Made by a program: the position numbers and the translations under genes
Notes under the pieces: model-generated
What the model was told of the DNA's origin: nothing
The model's database searches: none
Seen by the model: only the letters and a program-made list of their open reading frames with translations
From: Methylococcales symbiont of Iophon sp. n. MRB-2018
GTDB taxonomy: Bacteria > Pseudomonadota > Gammaproteobacteria > Methylococcales > Methylomonadaceae
Reading direction: 5' to 3'
DNA: 64,000 nucleotides
Assembly: GCA_003666325.1 (NCBI GenBank)
Contig: QPIL01000120.1
Coordinates: forward strand, 23,170 to 87,169
In this document: piece by piece, positions 42,917-53,254 of the stretch
Numbering within the stretch: position 1 is the first letter of the stretch
How the letters are laid out: each line of letters begins with the position of its first letter

Positions 42917-43510
42917 TTAAAAATTCTGCAACGTCAATAAGCGATTATTTGCAGGCATAGAAAAATCATCGTTAAGGAATAATCCGATATTTCTTGCCAA
43001 ATCTACAATCGTTTCAAAATCACGGATTCCTCGTTGTCGGTCGACGGCTTTTAACCATTGATCAAATTGAGCATTGCTGGCACTGGTGAATTTCCCCTGA
43101 TAATTAAACGGGCCATAAATACAAACAGTGGCTTTGTTAGTTAAATATTTTTCTAATCCACTAAAAAAACTTTCGACTTCATGCCAATGCATAATATGTA
43201 AAGTATTAGCGCTAAATAATGCTTCTATTTGCTGACAAGGCCAGTCCTTATCGGTAACATCCAAAACTTGTGCAAACTCCAGGTTTGCTAAATTAGCATC
43301 CCTGACCCAACTATTAATGGCTACTATATTTTCGGCTTTATCGCTAGGCTGCCATTTCAAATGGGGCAGATTTTCTGCAAAATAACAGGCATGTTGTCCT
43401 GTACCACTGCCAATTTCCCACAGATGTTTAGATTCGGCAAATAGCGTTTGAATTATCTGTAAAATAGGCTGTTTATTATTTTCGCAAGACTGCGAGTAGG
43501 GTTTATTCAT
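42917..43510 (-). CDS. DUF938-family SAM-dependent methyltransferase
   Basis: LWEIGSGTGQHACYFAENLPHLKWQPSDKAENI, HIMHWHEVESFF, VCIYGPFNYQGKFTSASNAQFDQWLK. Confidence 0.9.
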   Translation of the reverse strand: MNKPYSQSCENNKQPILQIIQTLFAESKHLWEIGSGTGQHACYFAENLPHLKWQPSDKAENIVAINSWVRDANLANLEFAQVLDVTDKDWPCQQIEALFSANTLHIMHWHEVESFFSGLEKYLTNKATVCIYGPFNYQGKFTSASNAQFDQWLKAVDRQRGIRDFETIVDLARNIGLFLNDDFSMPANNRLLTLQNF

Positions 43511-44672
43511 GGCTGTTAAACAAATTAATAGTATGACAGAAGTAAGTGCTATTAGCTGGAATACGCTGATTCAAAATAAAGACCCTTTTCTCAGGCATGA
43601 GTTTTTACTAGCTTTGGAACAAAGTGGCTCAGTGAGTGAACAAACTGGCTGGCTTCCCCATCACTTATTACTTGAAGAAGATAATCAACTGATTGCTGCC
43701 ATGCCATTATATTTAAAATACCATTCACGAGGTGAATACGTTTTTGATCAGCAATGGGCGGATGCTTACGCTCAATCAGCGATGGCTTATTATCCTAAAT
43801 GGCTTAACGCGATTCCATTTACACCTTGCCAAGGCCAGCGGATACTCATTAATAAAAACGGTAATGCATCAGACATTATCCCGTTATGTGTTGAGTTTAT
43901 TCAACAACAGGCTGAAGTTAACAATATATCCAGTCTACACTGCTTATTTACTGATAAGGCTCAAACCGAAATATTACAGCATCAGCTACTAATTCGGCAA
44001 AATGTTCAGTTCCAATGGTTTAATAATCATTATGCTGATTTTGATGATTATCTACAAACATTCACTTCCAGAAAACGTAAACAAATCAAAAAAGAACGCC
44101 AGCAAGTAAAAAATGCAGGTATTCAAATTGTTCAAGTTCAGGGTGAGGACATCTGCGAACAACAATGGCAAGTGTTTTTTCAATTTTATCAACTGACTTA
44201 TTTAAAACGCGGTCAATCGGCTTATTTGAATATTGACTTCTTTAAACAATTGGCTAAAACTATGGCAGAACAAATTTTACTGGTACTGGCGATTAAAGAT
44301 CAACGCTATGTCGGTGCTGCTCTGAGTTTTATTGGCGAAAAAGCCTTATATGGTCGCTATTGGGGATGTTATCAAGAATACAAACATCTGCATTTTGAAA
44401 CTTGTTATTATCAAGGTTTAGATTATTGCATTAAACACAAGCTACAGGTATTTGACTCTGGCGCACAAGGTGAGCATAAAATAGCCCGAGGTTTTATACC
44501 CATAACAACCTATTCAGCACATTGGGTACAAGACTCGCAATTCTCAAAATTAATCGCTAATTTTTTAGATCGCGAAAAAGTGTTAATTCAACAATATAAG
44601 CAACAATGCTATCAACATTTGCCTTTTAATCAGCAGCATAGTGAGCAACAAAAAAATTTATTCCCCACCTAA
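43509..44672 (+). CDS. predicted N-acyltransferase (DUF482/COG3146, GNAT-like)
   Basis: WNTLIQNKDPFLRHEFLLALEQSGSV, MPLYLKYHSRGEYVFDQQWADAY, DSGAQGEHKIARGFIP. Confidence 0.9.
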   Translation: MAVKQINSMTEVSAISWNTLIQNKDPFLRHEFLLALEQSGSVSEQTGWLPHHLLLEEDNQLIAAMPLYLKYHSRGEYVFDQQWADAYAQSAMAYYPKWLNAIPFTPCQGQRILINKNGNASDIIPLCVEFIQQQAEVNNISSLHCLFTDKAQTEILQHQLLIRQNVQFQWFNNHYADFDDYLQTFTSRKRKQIKKERQQVKNAGIQIVQVQGEDICEQQWQVFFQFYQLTYLKRGQSAYLNIDFFKQLAKTMAEQILLVLAIKDQRYVGAALSFIGEKALYGRYWGCYQEYKHLHFETCYYQGLDYCIKHKLQVFDSGAQGEHKIARGFIPITTYSAHWVQDSQFSKLIANFLDREKVLIQQYKQQCYQHLPFNQQHSEQQKNLFPT

Positions 44673-45122
44673 AAAACCTTGCTGTCGCCAGGCTTCATAA
44701 CTCACCAAAGCTACGGTATTGGATAAATTCATACTGCGGTTATTGGCTTGCATGGGGATTCTTAATTGATGCTCTGTAGGAATCTCCTGTTGAAGTTCTG
44801 CGGGTAATCCTGCTGTTTCTGAACCAAATAACAAAACGTCACCTGCTTGGTATTTTATTTGATCATAAAGTTGCATGCCTTTAGTCGTTATTGCTAATAT
44901 TCTTCGATTCGGCACTGCTGCTAAAAATGCCTGATAACTTGAGTGTTGGGTGATATTTGCTAGGTCTTTATAGTCAAGACCTGACCGGCGCAGGTTTTTT
45001 TCTTCAAGATTAAAACCCAACGGCTCTATTAAATGTAGATGACATCCATTATTGGCGACCAGTCTAATAATGTTTCCCGTATTTTGCGGGATTTTGGGTT
45101 CAAATAGAGTAATGTTAAACAT
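44658..45122 (-). CDS. trmL: tRNA (cytidine(34)-2'-O)-methyltransferase
   Basis: MFNITLFEPKIPQNTGNIIRLVANNGCHLHLIEPLGF, LLFGSETAGLP, SMNLSNTVALVSYEA. Confidence 0.95.
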   Translation of the reverse strand: MFNITLFEPKIPQNTGNIIRLVANNGCHLHLIEPLGFNLEEKNLRRSGLDYKDLANITQHSSYQAFLAAVPNRRILAITTKGMQLYDQIKYQAGDVLLFGSETAGLPAELQQEIPTEHQLRIPMQANNRSMNLSNTVALVSYEAWRQQGFLGGE

Positions 45123-45233
45123 TTTGCAGGTTTTTTTAACCTTAAACCTAGAAAGATCAGTAGATTATACTTCAAAAAAACACTATTGAACGGCGGCAAT
45201 CAATGTAGCAAAAAGATCTTGATAAGGATAAAG

Positions 45234-45408
45234 ACTCAGGACTCAAGACTCAAGACTCAAGACTCAAGACTCAAGACTCAAGACTAAAGACTCAAGACTC
45301 AAGACTAAAGACTAAAGACTAAAGACTCAGGACTCAAGACTCAGGACTCAAGACTCAGGACTCAAGACTCAGGACTCAAGACTCAAGACTCAAGACTCAA
45401 GACTAAAG
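45234..45408. repeat. Heptamer tandem array, 25 units (locus E)
   Basis: 175 bp = 25 x 7; mixed ACTCAAG, ACTAAAG, ACTCAGG units. Confidence 0.95.
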
Positions 45409-45431
45409 GGCTAGAAGTAGGGTGCGTTTGC

Positions 45432-45532
45432 CCGCCAAGGATGGTGGAAATGCAGTAAGATTGTCTGGAACAATCTCTGCTGACCGCCAAGGATGGTGGA
45501 AATGCAGTAAGATTGTCTGGAACAATCTCTGC
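45432..45532. repeat. Two tandem 49-bp units (period 52) nested in locus E
   Basis: CCGCCAAGGATGGTGGAAATGCAGTAAGATTGTCTGGAACAATCTCTGC twice, each with hairpin AGATTGT..ACAATCT; flanked by GGTGCGTT/CACGCACC arms. Confidence 0.92.
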
Positions 45533-45539
45533 CCACGCA

Positions 45540-45870
45540 CCAGAACTAAAGACCCAAGACTAAAGTAACTGGAACCTCTGTTACCACGTCATTCTCGAAG
45601 TCTGTTATCTGGAATTTAGTTTTAAACATCTGGATTCCTGCTTAGAATATGCAGGTGACGCGGATCTTATACCCTATTTAACAAATAACTCTGAATGAAA
45701 GAGGTTTAGTTGCTCTGTGTTTGGGGTTGATTTTGTTAGTATGTTTTATCAGCAAAACGACCAATAAATAGCCGTTGTTTTACCAAATACTGCTTTTTTT
45801 ACCTATGATTTTTGTTTAATTTATTGTTATAAATCAGATGGTTGTTTTTTTTAAGGGTTGACTAAATAAG
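45540..45870. repeat. Body of heptamer-associated repeat, locus E
   Basis: GTAACTGGAACCTCTGTTACCACGTCATTC ... CAGCAAAACGACCAATAAATAGCCG ... TTAAGGGTTGACTAAATAA. Confidence 0.9.
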
Positions 45871-45973
45871 TTTTATAGTAGGTTTGAGACTGTGGGGTAG
45901 GTTTGTGGGATATTTCAGGGTCAGTGTCAATTAAACTCGCCTTTTCCGCCATCCTTTGCAGCATTTATCTTGA

Positions 45974-47155
45974 TTAAATAGCGGCCTTAATACGCGCTAA
46001 GGCATTTTTCAGATTTTCCATACTGGTCGCAATAGATATTCTAATATGCCCTGGACAACCAAAAGCAGAACCAGGGACTAATGCAACGCCAGCATTTTTA
46101 ATCAAATATTCGGCAAAATCCAGATCATTATTAATACCCTTTAGTTTAGCAATGTGTTTTTCCACATTGGGGAATAGATAAAAGGTACCATCACTTTTAA
46201 TACATTCGAACCCCTCAAAAGTATTCAATTCTGCTACCACATAATCATGCCGCTTTTTAAATTCAACCAGCATAGTTTCTATACAACTTTGATCACCAGA
46301 AATAGCTTCCACCGCAGCAACTTGAGAAATAGAGGTGGGGTTTGATGTACTTTGTGATTGAATTTTACTCATGGCTGCAATCAGACTCACCGGCCCTGCT
46401 GCATATCCAATACGCCAGCCAGTCATTGAGTAGGCTTTGGAAATACCGTTTAATACCATGGTTCGGTCATATAACTCAGGACAGGCATTTAAAATATTAA
46501 CAAAAGAACCTCTATCCCAAAGAATATGCTCATACATATCATCAGTAGCCACAATAATTTTGGGATAATCTTTTAAAACGTCAGCTAATGCTTTCAGCTC
46601 TTCTTGGGAATAAGCCATACCACTGGGGTTTGATGGACTATTAATGACAAATAAACGGGTTTTATCAGTAATCGCAGCACGTAACTGCCCAGGGTTAATT
46701 TTAAATTGTTGATCCTGACCTGCTTTAACAATAACAGGCACACCATTTGCTAATAAAACCATATCAGGGTATGAAACCCAGTAAGGAGCAGGAATAATCA
46801 CTTCATCACCCGCGTTGAGTAATGCCTGGGCCAAATTAAAAAAACTTTGTTTACCACCACAAGATACCAGAATTTGATTCGGCTGATAATCAAAGCCGTT
46901 ATCTGCTTTAAACTTGTCAATAATCGCTGTTTTTAAATCAGCAATACCATCCACAGCCGTGTATTTGGTAAACCCATTTTCAATAGCTCTAATTCCTGCT
47001 AGTTTGATATGTTCTGGTGTATCAAAATCGGGCTCACCTGCACCTAATCCAATAATATCCTTACCTGCTGCTCGCATTTCAGCGGCTCTGGCTGTGATTG
47101 CTAATGTGGGTGATGGTTTAACCGCATTTACTCTGTTTGATAGTTTTATACGCAT
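45974..47155 (-). CDS. pyridoxal phosphate-dependent aminotransferase (aspartate aminotransferase type)
   Basis: GLGAGEPDFDTPEHI, NSPSNPSGMAYS, NGISKAYSMTGWRIGYAAG. Confidence 0.94.
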   Translation of the reverse strand: MRIKLSNRVNAVKPSPTLAITARAAEMRAAGKDIIGLGAGEPDFDTPEHIKLAGIRAIENGFTKYTAVDGIADLKTAIIDKFKADNGFDYQPNQILVSCGGKQSFFNLAQALLNAGDEVIIPAPYWVSYPDMVLLANGVPVIVKAGQDQQFKINPGQLRAAITDKTRLFVINSPSNPSGMAYSQEELKALADVLKDYPKIIVATDDMYEHILWDRGSFVNILNACPELYDRTMVLNGISKAYSMTGWRIGYAAGPVSLIAAMSKIQSQSTSNPTSISQVAAVEAISGDQSCIETMLVEFKKRHDYVVAELNTFEGFECIKSDGTFYLFPNVEKHIAKLKGINNDLDFAEYLIKNAGVALVPGSAFGCPGHIRISIATSMENLKNALARIKAAI

Positions 47156-47178
47156 AATTCCCTAGGCTCAACTTAAAT

Positions 47179-47335
47179 GAGACCTCAGCATAACGCATGA
47201 ACGGATAAAAAAGACTAGAAGTTTTCCATCTTTCAGTCAAAATAACGCGCAATAGCCCACTATTACACTTGTATTTTGACTAAAGCCTGAAAAATTCTAT
47301 CGTCTCTCTCTCGCCCAGAGTTATGCTGAGGTCTC
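47179..47335. mobile_element. MITE-like element, copy 3 (157 bp)
   Basis: GAGACCTCAGCATAAC...GTTATGCTGAGGTCTC with perfect 5-bp flanking repeat TAAAT (47174-47178, 47336-47340). Confidence 0.88.
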
Positions 47336-47623
47336 TAAATATCAATAATCTGGCTATTATACTCTATGTATAATAGCTGGCTAGTTTGTAACTACTTAGC
47401 TTACTCTATAGAGGGCAATCTAAGCAGTTATACCATTATCCAACAAATAAACACACCAATATAGCAGCCATATTATGACCTTATAAGCACACTAAAAAAT
47501 AGGGAGTTATAAATAAGTAGCTCCTATTTTTAGCAAACACATAAGGCACTAATATAAGTACTATATTAGTATATTTACTTATTGAATATAGTATTACGCT
47601 AGTTTTAGAGAAATAAAGTATTC

Positions 47624-49630
47624 GTGAAAAAAAAATTTAAAATTCAAAGTCATTACCAACCTGCCGGAGACCAACCTAAAGCCATACAGCAATTAATTGA
47701 AGGTTTAAACGATGGTGAAGTGCATCAAACTTTGCTGGGAGTTACTGGTTCTGGAAAAACCTTTACTATTGCCAATGTGATTATGCAGACACAACGTCCT
47801 GCAATGATTATGGCACCCAACAAAACCTTGGCTGCCCAGCTATATGGCGAAATGAAAGAGTTTTTCCCTCATAATAGTGTGGAATACTTTGTCTCTTATT
47901 ATGACTATTATCAACCAGAGGCTTATGTCCCAGCATCAGATACTTTTATTGATAAAGATGCTTCTTTAAACGAACATATTGAACAGATGCGTTTATCGGC
48001 GACCAAGGCTTTGCTTGAGCGTCAAGATACTATTGTCATTGCTACTGTTTCTGCCATTTATGGTTTGGGTGAGCCCGAATCTTATTTTAAAATGGTTTTA
48101 CATTTAGTACGGGGGGATTTGATCAAACAGCGTGATTTATTAAGACGTTTGGCTGAAATGCAATACACCCGCAATGATATGGATCTGAAGCGTGCAACTT
48201 ATCGGGTGCGTGGTGATGTTATTGATGTATTTCCAGCGGAGTCAGAGGAACAGGCTTTGCGTATTGAGCTATTTGATGATGAAATTGAGCGCTTATCATT
48301 ATTTGACCCCCTCACTGGAGAACTTACCCAGCGTTTGGCGCGTTATACGGTTTATCCAAAAACGCATTACGCAACCCCCAGAGAAAAATTGCTGACAGCT
48401 GTTGACGCGATAAAAATAGAATTAAAAGAGCGCTTGGAACAGCTTCGTGAAAACAGCAAATTAGTGGAAGCACAACGTCTTGAGCAACGCACTTTATTTG
48501 ATATAGAAATGATTATCGAAGTGGGGTATTGCTCAGGCATAGAAAATTATTCCCGCTATTTATCTGGCAGAGGACAGGGAGAGTCACCACCAACCATGTT
48601 TGATTATTTACCCAATAATGCTTTACTGATTCTTGATGAAAGCCATGTTACCGTCCCGCAAATTGGTGCCATGTATAAAGGAGATCGGTCGCGTAAGGAA
48701 ACTTTGGTCGAATACGGTTTTAGATTGCCTTCTGCATTGGATAACAGACCCTTAATGTTTGAGGAGTTTGAAGCGAAAATAGCGCAGAGAATTTATGTTT
48801 CTGCAACGCCCAGTAAATACGAAAAAGAATATTGTCATGATTTTGTTGAGCAAGTAGTCAGGCCCACAGGACTGTTGGACCCATTAATTGAAGTACGTCC
48901 TGCGACAACACAAGTAGATGATTTGCTTTCTGAAATTCATAAGCGGGTCAAACTCAAGGAGCGTGTTTTGGTCACCACCTTAACCAAAAGAATGTCGGAA
49001 GATTTAACGGATTATCTGATGGAACATGATATTAAAGTACGTTATTTACATTCTGATATTGATACTATTGAACGGGTAGAAATCATCCGTGATTTACGTT
49101 TGGGTCAATTTGATGTACTGGTGGGTATCAACTTGCTACGCGAGGGGCTGGATATTCCAGAAGTTTCTTTAGTGGCAATACTGGATGCAGATAAAGAAGG
49201 TTTTTTACGTTCGGTAGTTTCACTGGTACAAACTATTGGACGAGCCGCTAGAAATGTAAATGGTATGGCCATACTTTATGGCGATAAAGTCACAAACTCC
49301 ATGCGTATGGCAATTGATGAAACCGAACGCCGTAGAGAAACACAAAAACAATTTAATCTTGAACAAGGGATAACACCGAAAGGTATTGTGAAATCTGTTA
49401 CCGATATTTTGGAGTTTGGGATTCCAGGTGCTGGTTTTGGGGATACAGCATCTAAAACCAAAATAGCCGAAGCAGTGGCAGAATATAAAACAATGACTCC
49501 TAAACAAATAGGTAAAAAGTTAAAGCAACTGGAAGACAAAATGTACCAACATGCGAAAGACCTAGAATTTGAAGCGGCAGCAGCTATGAGGGATGAAATT
49601 AAATTATTGCAAGCTGAAATAATGCTTTAA
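47624..49630 (+). CDS. uvrB: excinuclease ABC subunit B
   Basis: [34 protein letters not shown]-terminal UVR motif; GTG start. Confidence 0.98.
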   Translation: MKKKFKIQSHYQPAGDQPKAIQQLIEGLNDGEVHQTLLGVTGSGKTFTIANVIMQTQRPAMIMAPNKTLAAQLYGEMKEFFPHNSVEYFVSYYDYYQPEAYVPASDTFIDKDASLNEHIEQMRLSATKALLERQDTIVIATVSAIYGLGEPESYFKMVLHLVRGDLIKQRDLLRRLAEMQYTRNDMDLKRATYRVRGDVIDVFPAESEEQALRIELFDDEIERLSLFDPLTGELTQRLARYTVYPKTHYATPREKLLTAVDAIKIELKERLEQLRENSKLVEAQRLEQRTLFDIEMIIEVGYCSGIENYSRYLSGRGQGESPPTMFDYLPNNALLILDESHVTVPQIGAMYKGDRSRKETLVEYGFRLPSALDNRPLMFEEFEAKIAQRIYVSATPSKYEKEYCHDFVEQVVRPTGLLDPLIEVRPATTQVDDLLSEIHKRVKLKERVLVTTLTKRMSEDLTDYLMEHDIKVRYLHSDIDTIERVEIIRDLRLGQFDVLVGINLLREGLDIPEVSLVAILDADKEGFLRSVVSLVQTIGRAARNVNGMAILYGDKVTNSMRMAIDETERRRETQKQFNLEQGITPKGIVKSVTDILEFGIPGAGFGDTASKTKIAEAVAEYKTMTPKQIGKKLKQLEDKMYQHAKDLEFEAAAAMRDEIKLLQAEIML

Positions 49631-49674
49631 ATTCCAGCATTTATTAGCCATAAAATCAATAAATCAATGACCTG

Positions 49675-49900
49675 CAAACTTGTCCACAAAACTTGTGGAT
49701 AACTCTGTTTATAACTGTATGATAACCGCTCTTAATATTGATTATTTGTGGGCTAGGCTTAAATTGTGTGCTTTTTAGACAATAATATTTTTTTACCTAT
49801 AAAACAATGAGTTGGAAATAAATAAACACTTTCTATAATAAATCAATAGTTTACAGTATGTTGTTTAACTATAAAAAAACATTCTGTGTATAACCCCATG
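49675..49900. other. Candidate replication-origin region (DnaA-box cluster in AT-rich intergenic DNA)
   Basis: TTGTCCACA (49680), TGTGGATAA (49695, perfect complement of TTATCCACA), TGTGTATAA (49885); non-coding gap between uvrB and rlmD, ~5 kb from mnmG-rsmG-parAB. Confidence 0.45.
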
Positions 49901-50562
49901 TTACTAATTTTTTTCAAAGCCTTTAATTGCCTTTTTTGCTACAAAATTCTCTCAGGTATATTTTTATTTTTGTCAAGCTCTGTTTGGGTTTTTTATTAGA
50001 AACAAAATCGCCGCTCCATCAGGTCTTTTTTTTGGACTATAGCTTTTATTTGGGTTGTTTTTTGGGTCTATGGCAAACAGAGTGTAAACAATTATAATTA
50101 CAGATTTTCTTACCCGATAAAATCATAAAGATGAATAGCACCGAAATATTTTCACTAGCCTTAGGTTTGGAAAGTCCCTGAGAAATCAAAAACGTTGAAA
50201 TGAAGGTAATACCGTATTCAACAAATAAATACCAATCTAGCACTCATATTATCACCTTCTGATTATGTGCTTTACCCTTGCTAGCTGTTTAGATAATGAA
50301 TAGTGTGCGATTACAAGATTATTTATTAGTTATAATCTAGCTTCAATTCTGTTAGCTAACGCAAAATAAGAGACTCTATTATTCCAAAAGATAGAAATAA
50401 AATCAGTCGATTGATTGCTGAAAATACCAATAGACAACCGTATAAGGCTATTTAACGGTCATCCCGAATGGCTAAGTGATTATCAACCTTTGCCAAATGC
50501 TGGATTAGCAATGCAAAATCAGCTTGCTATCAAACTTCAAAAGGCTGAAAACAAAAATAAAT

Positions 50563-51900
50563 ATGAGACCTAGAATAGCTAAAAAGAAAAAATTATCCGA
50601 AACACCCATCACCGTGACTATTGAATCTTTAGCGCATGACGGTCGAGGCATTACTCATGTTGATGGTAAAGTGGTTTTTATAGATGAAGCGTTACCAGGC
50701 GAACAACTTGACTTTATCTATACGGATAGTCGCAGAGATTATGCAGAAGGTAAAATAGACACTTTACACACACGGTCTGAACTACGGGTTGATCCAGAAT
50801 GCCCTCATTTTGGTATATGTGGTGGTTGTAGCTTTCAACATGTAAAAAATGAAGCACAAATCAGCATTAAAGAAGGCTTATTAACAGAACAATTCAATCG
50901 TATAGGTAAAATTGACATCCCAGAAATATGGCAACCTTTAACTGGGCCATATTGGGGGTATCGTAGAAAAGCACGCATGGGTGTTAAATATGTAGCTAAA
51001 AAAGATCGTGTATTAGTTGGATTTAGAGAACGCCGCAACCCCTTTTTAGCCGAAATTGAAAGCTGTAAAGTCATGTCTCCATCTGTCGGTGAGAAGCTAA
51101 TGGACTTATCTGAAATGATCGGCAGTTTAACGATTAAAGATAAAATACCACAAATTGAAGTGGCGATTGGTGATGAAGATTGTGTCTTGGCATTTCGCGT
51201 ATTGGAACCACCTTCTGCCGAAGATAAAGAACGTATGCGTGCTTTCGGCCATCAACATAAAATGCATATTTGCCTGCAATCCAAAGGCCCAGATAGCATT
51301 GTTCCGATTGAGGGTGAGCCAGAAATAGCCCTTACTTATGTATTATCTGAACAAAATATTAAAATTAACTTTAAACCAGCGATGTTTATCCAAGTTAATT
51401 ATGAAATTAACAAAAAAATGGTAAACCGTGTTATCGAAACCCTAGATTTAAACGAAAATGATAATGTATTAGATTTATTTTGTGGTTTAGGTAACTTTAC
51501 CTTGCCTATGGCTACTAAAGCAGGACATGTGGTGGGTGTAGAAGGCGATTTACCACTGCTTAATCATGCTAAAGAAAATGCCATATTAAACAAGCTAGAC
51601 AATGTTGAGTTTTTTGTAGCCGATCTCAATAAAGATGTTTCTGATCAAGCCTGGGCAAAACAAAAATTCAATAAAGTTATGTTAGACCCTTCCAGAGCAG
51701 GAGCCGCTAAAGTATTGCATAATTTAAAATACTGGAAGCCAGATTTAATTATGTATGTTTCCTGTAACCCTTCTACTTTGGCGCGAGATGCAGCTATTTT
51801 GGTTAATGAATTGGGCTATAAACTGCTTAAGGCAGGGGTGATTGATATGTTCCCTCAAACTGGACATGTGGAATCCATTGCACTTTTTGCAAAAGCCTAG
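50563..51900 (+). CDS. rlmD: 23S rRNA (uracil(1939)-C(5))-methyltransferase
   Basis: TRAM domain, CPHFGICGGCSFQHV Fe-S motif, DLFCGLGNFTLPMA, LDPSRAGAA, YVSCNPSTLARDA. Confidence 0.96.
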   Translation: MRPRIAKKKKLSETPITVTIESLAHDGRGITHVDGKVVFIDEALPGEQLDFIYTDSRRDYAEGKIDTLHTRSELRVDPECPHFGICGGCSFQHVKNEAQISIKEGLLTEQFNRIGKIDIPEIWQPLTGPYWGYRRKARMGVKYVAKKDRVLVGFRERRNPFLAEIESCKVMSPSVGEKLMDLSEMIGSLTIKDKIPQIEVAIGDEDCVLAFRVLEPPSAEDKERMRAFGHQHKMHICLQSKGPDSIVPIEGEPEIALTYVLSEQNIKINFKPAMFIQVNYEINKKMVNRVIETLDLNENDNVLDLFCGLGNFTLPMATKAGHVVGVEGDLPLLNHAKENAILNKLDNVEFFVADLNKDVSDQAWAKQKFNKVMLDPSRAGAAKVLHNLKYWKPDLIMYVSCNPSTLARDAAILVNELGYKLLKAGVIDMFPQTGHVESIALFAKA

Positions 51901-51909
51901 TCAGCCAAT

Positions 51910-52398
51910 ATGAAGTTTACTTCCCACTACATTCATATTTCCATTACAGAGCAGAAACTAGCATTAATTAATCATGGAAAAACCACAATAAGCTATCCTG
52001 TTTCAACCGCTAAAAATGGTGCAGGAGAGACTATGGGTAGTGAATGTACTCCTAGAGGCTGGCATAAAATCAGGGCAAAAATTGGCGACAATCAACCTCT
52101 AAATGCTGTGTTTGTAGGACGAAGACCTAACGCAGAAGTTTATAGTGCTTCATTAGCTGAGGCATTTCCAGATAGAGACTGGATACTCACTCGGATATTA
52201 TGGTTGGCAGGGCTAGAACCTGGCAAAAATAGGTATGGCAGAGTTGATTCAAGTTGGCGATATATCTATATTCACGGCTGTCCAGATGGCTTGATCACTG
52301 GCAAAGCAGAATCACATGGTTGCATACGCATGAAAAATGAAGATGTTTTAGACTTATATAACCGAGTCAAGACAGGAGTAACCGTATTTGTTGAATAA
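51910..52398 (+). CDS. L,D-transpeptidase (YkuD fold)
   Basis: IYIHGCPDGLITGKAESHGCIRMKNEDVLDLYNRV. Confidence 0.92.
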   Translation: MKFTSHYIHISITEQKLALINHGKTTISYPVSTAKNGAGETMGSECTPRGWHKIRAKIGDNQPLNAVFVGRRPNAEVYSASLAEAFPDRDWILTRILWLAGLEPGKNRYGRVDSSWRYIYIHGCPDGLITGKAESHGCIRMKNEDVLDLYNRVKTGVTVFVE

Positions 52399-53206
52399 AA
52401 TGCATAGAATCGTATTAGGTATTGAATATGATGGTAGCCATTTTTCTGGCTGGCAACGCCAAGATAATCGACGCACTGTTCAAGGTGAGATGGAGAAATC
52501 CTTATCATTAATTGCTAATCAAAAAATAAAAGTACAATGCGCAGGCAGAACAGATACAGGTGTCCATGCTTTAGAACAAGTTGTACATTTTGATACCGAT
52601 AGTATTCGAACGCATGACAACTGGATCAGGGGAGGCAATCGTAATTTACCAGCCGATATACGCATTCTTTGGGCAAAATGGGCTATTGATGATTTCCATG
52701 CACGTTATAGTGCGGTGGCACGTTATTACCGTTATGTTTTTTTGAATCGCTCGACGAATTCTGCCTTGCAGCATAGTAGAGTATCATGGTGTCACCATCC
52801 TTTAGCTGAAGTTAAAATGCATATTGCTGCTCAATCATTAATTGGACACCATGATTTTTCTTCCTTTAGAGCATTAAGCTGTCAGTCAGCCAGTCCTGAT
52901 AGGCTAATGCATTTTATTAATGTTTTTCGCCAAGCTGACGAAGTAGTTATAGAATTAGTAGCTAATGCTTTTTTGCATCACATGGTGAGAAATATCGCCG
53001 GAGTATTAATGGCGATTGGCACAGGCAAACAATCTATAGATTGGGTGCAAGAGTTGCTTGATATTAAAGACAGAAGACAAGGTGGCATAACGGCACCGCC
53101 CTATGGATTGTATTTAGGAGGGGTGTATTACCCTGAAAAGTATAAAATCAACAAACATTCAGCATTTAATAAGTTACCCGCGGATGCCTGTCGATTTGCA
53201 TATTGA
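52388..53206 (+). CDS. truA: tRNA pseudouridine(38-40) synthase
   Basis: LGIEYDGSHFSGWQRQ, CAGRTDTGVHALEQVVHFDT, FLHHMVRNIAGVLMAIG. The stop TGA overlaps a MITE terminus. Confidence 0.97.
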   Translation: MLNKMHRIVLGIEYDGSHFSGWQRQDNRRTVQGEMEKSLSLIANQKIKVQCAGRTDTGVHALEQVVHFDTDSIRTHDNWIRGGNRNLPADIRILWAKWAIDDFHARYSAVARYYRYVFLNRSTNSALQHSRVSWCHHPLAEVKMHIAAQSLIGHHDFSSFRALSCQSASPDRLMHFINVFRQADEVVIELVANAFLHHMVRNIAGVLMAIGTGKQSIDWVQELLDIKDRRQGGITAPPYGLYLGGVYYPEKYKINKHSAFNKLPADACRFAY

Positions 53207-53219
53207 GACCTCAGCATAA
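53205..53219. repeat. Solo MITE terminus (GAGACCTCAGCATAA)
   Basis: Identical to the outer end of copies 2/3; no second end found downstream. Confidence 0.7.
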
Positions 53220-53254
53220 TTAATTTTTTTAACTCGAAATTTTTGACTATAAAT

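Noticed and set aside
50425-50560. Open stretch upstream of rlmD reading KIPIDNRIRLFNGHPEWLSDYQPLPNAGLAMQNQLAIKLQKAENKNKYET as a gene remnant
   Set aside because: No start and no recognised family; could be chance in AT-rich DNA, so not reported as a pseudogene.
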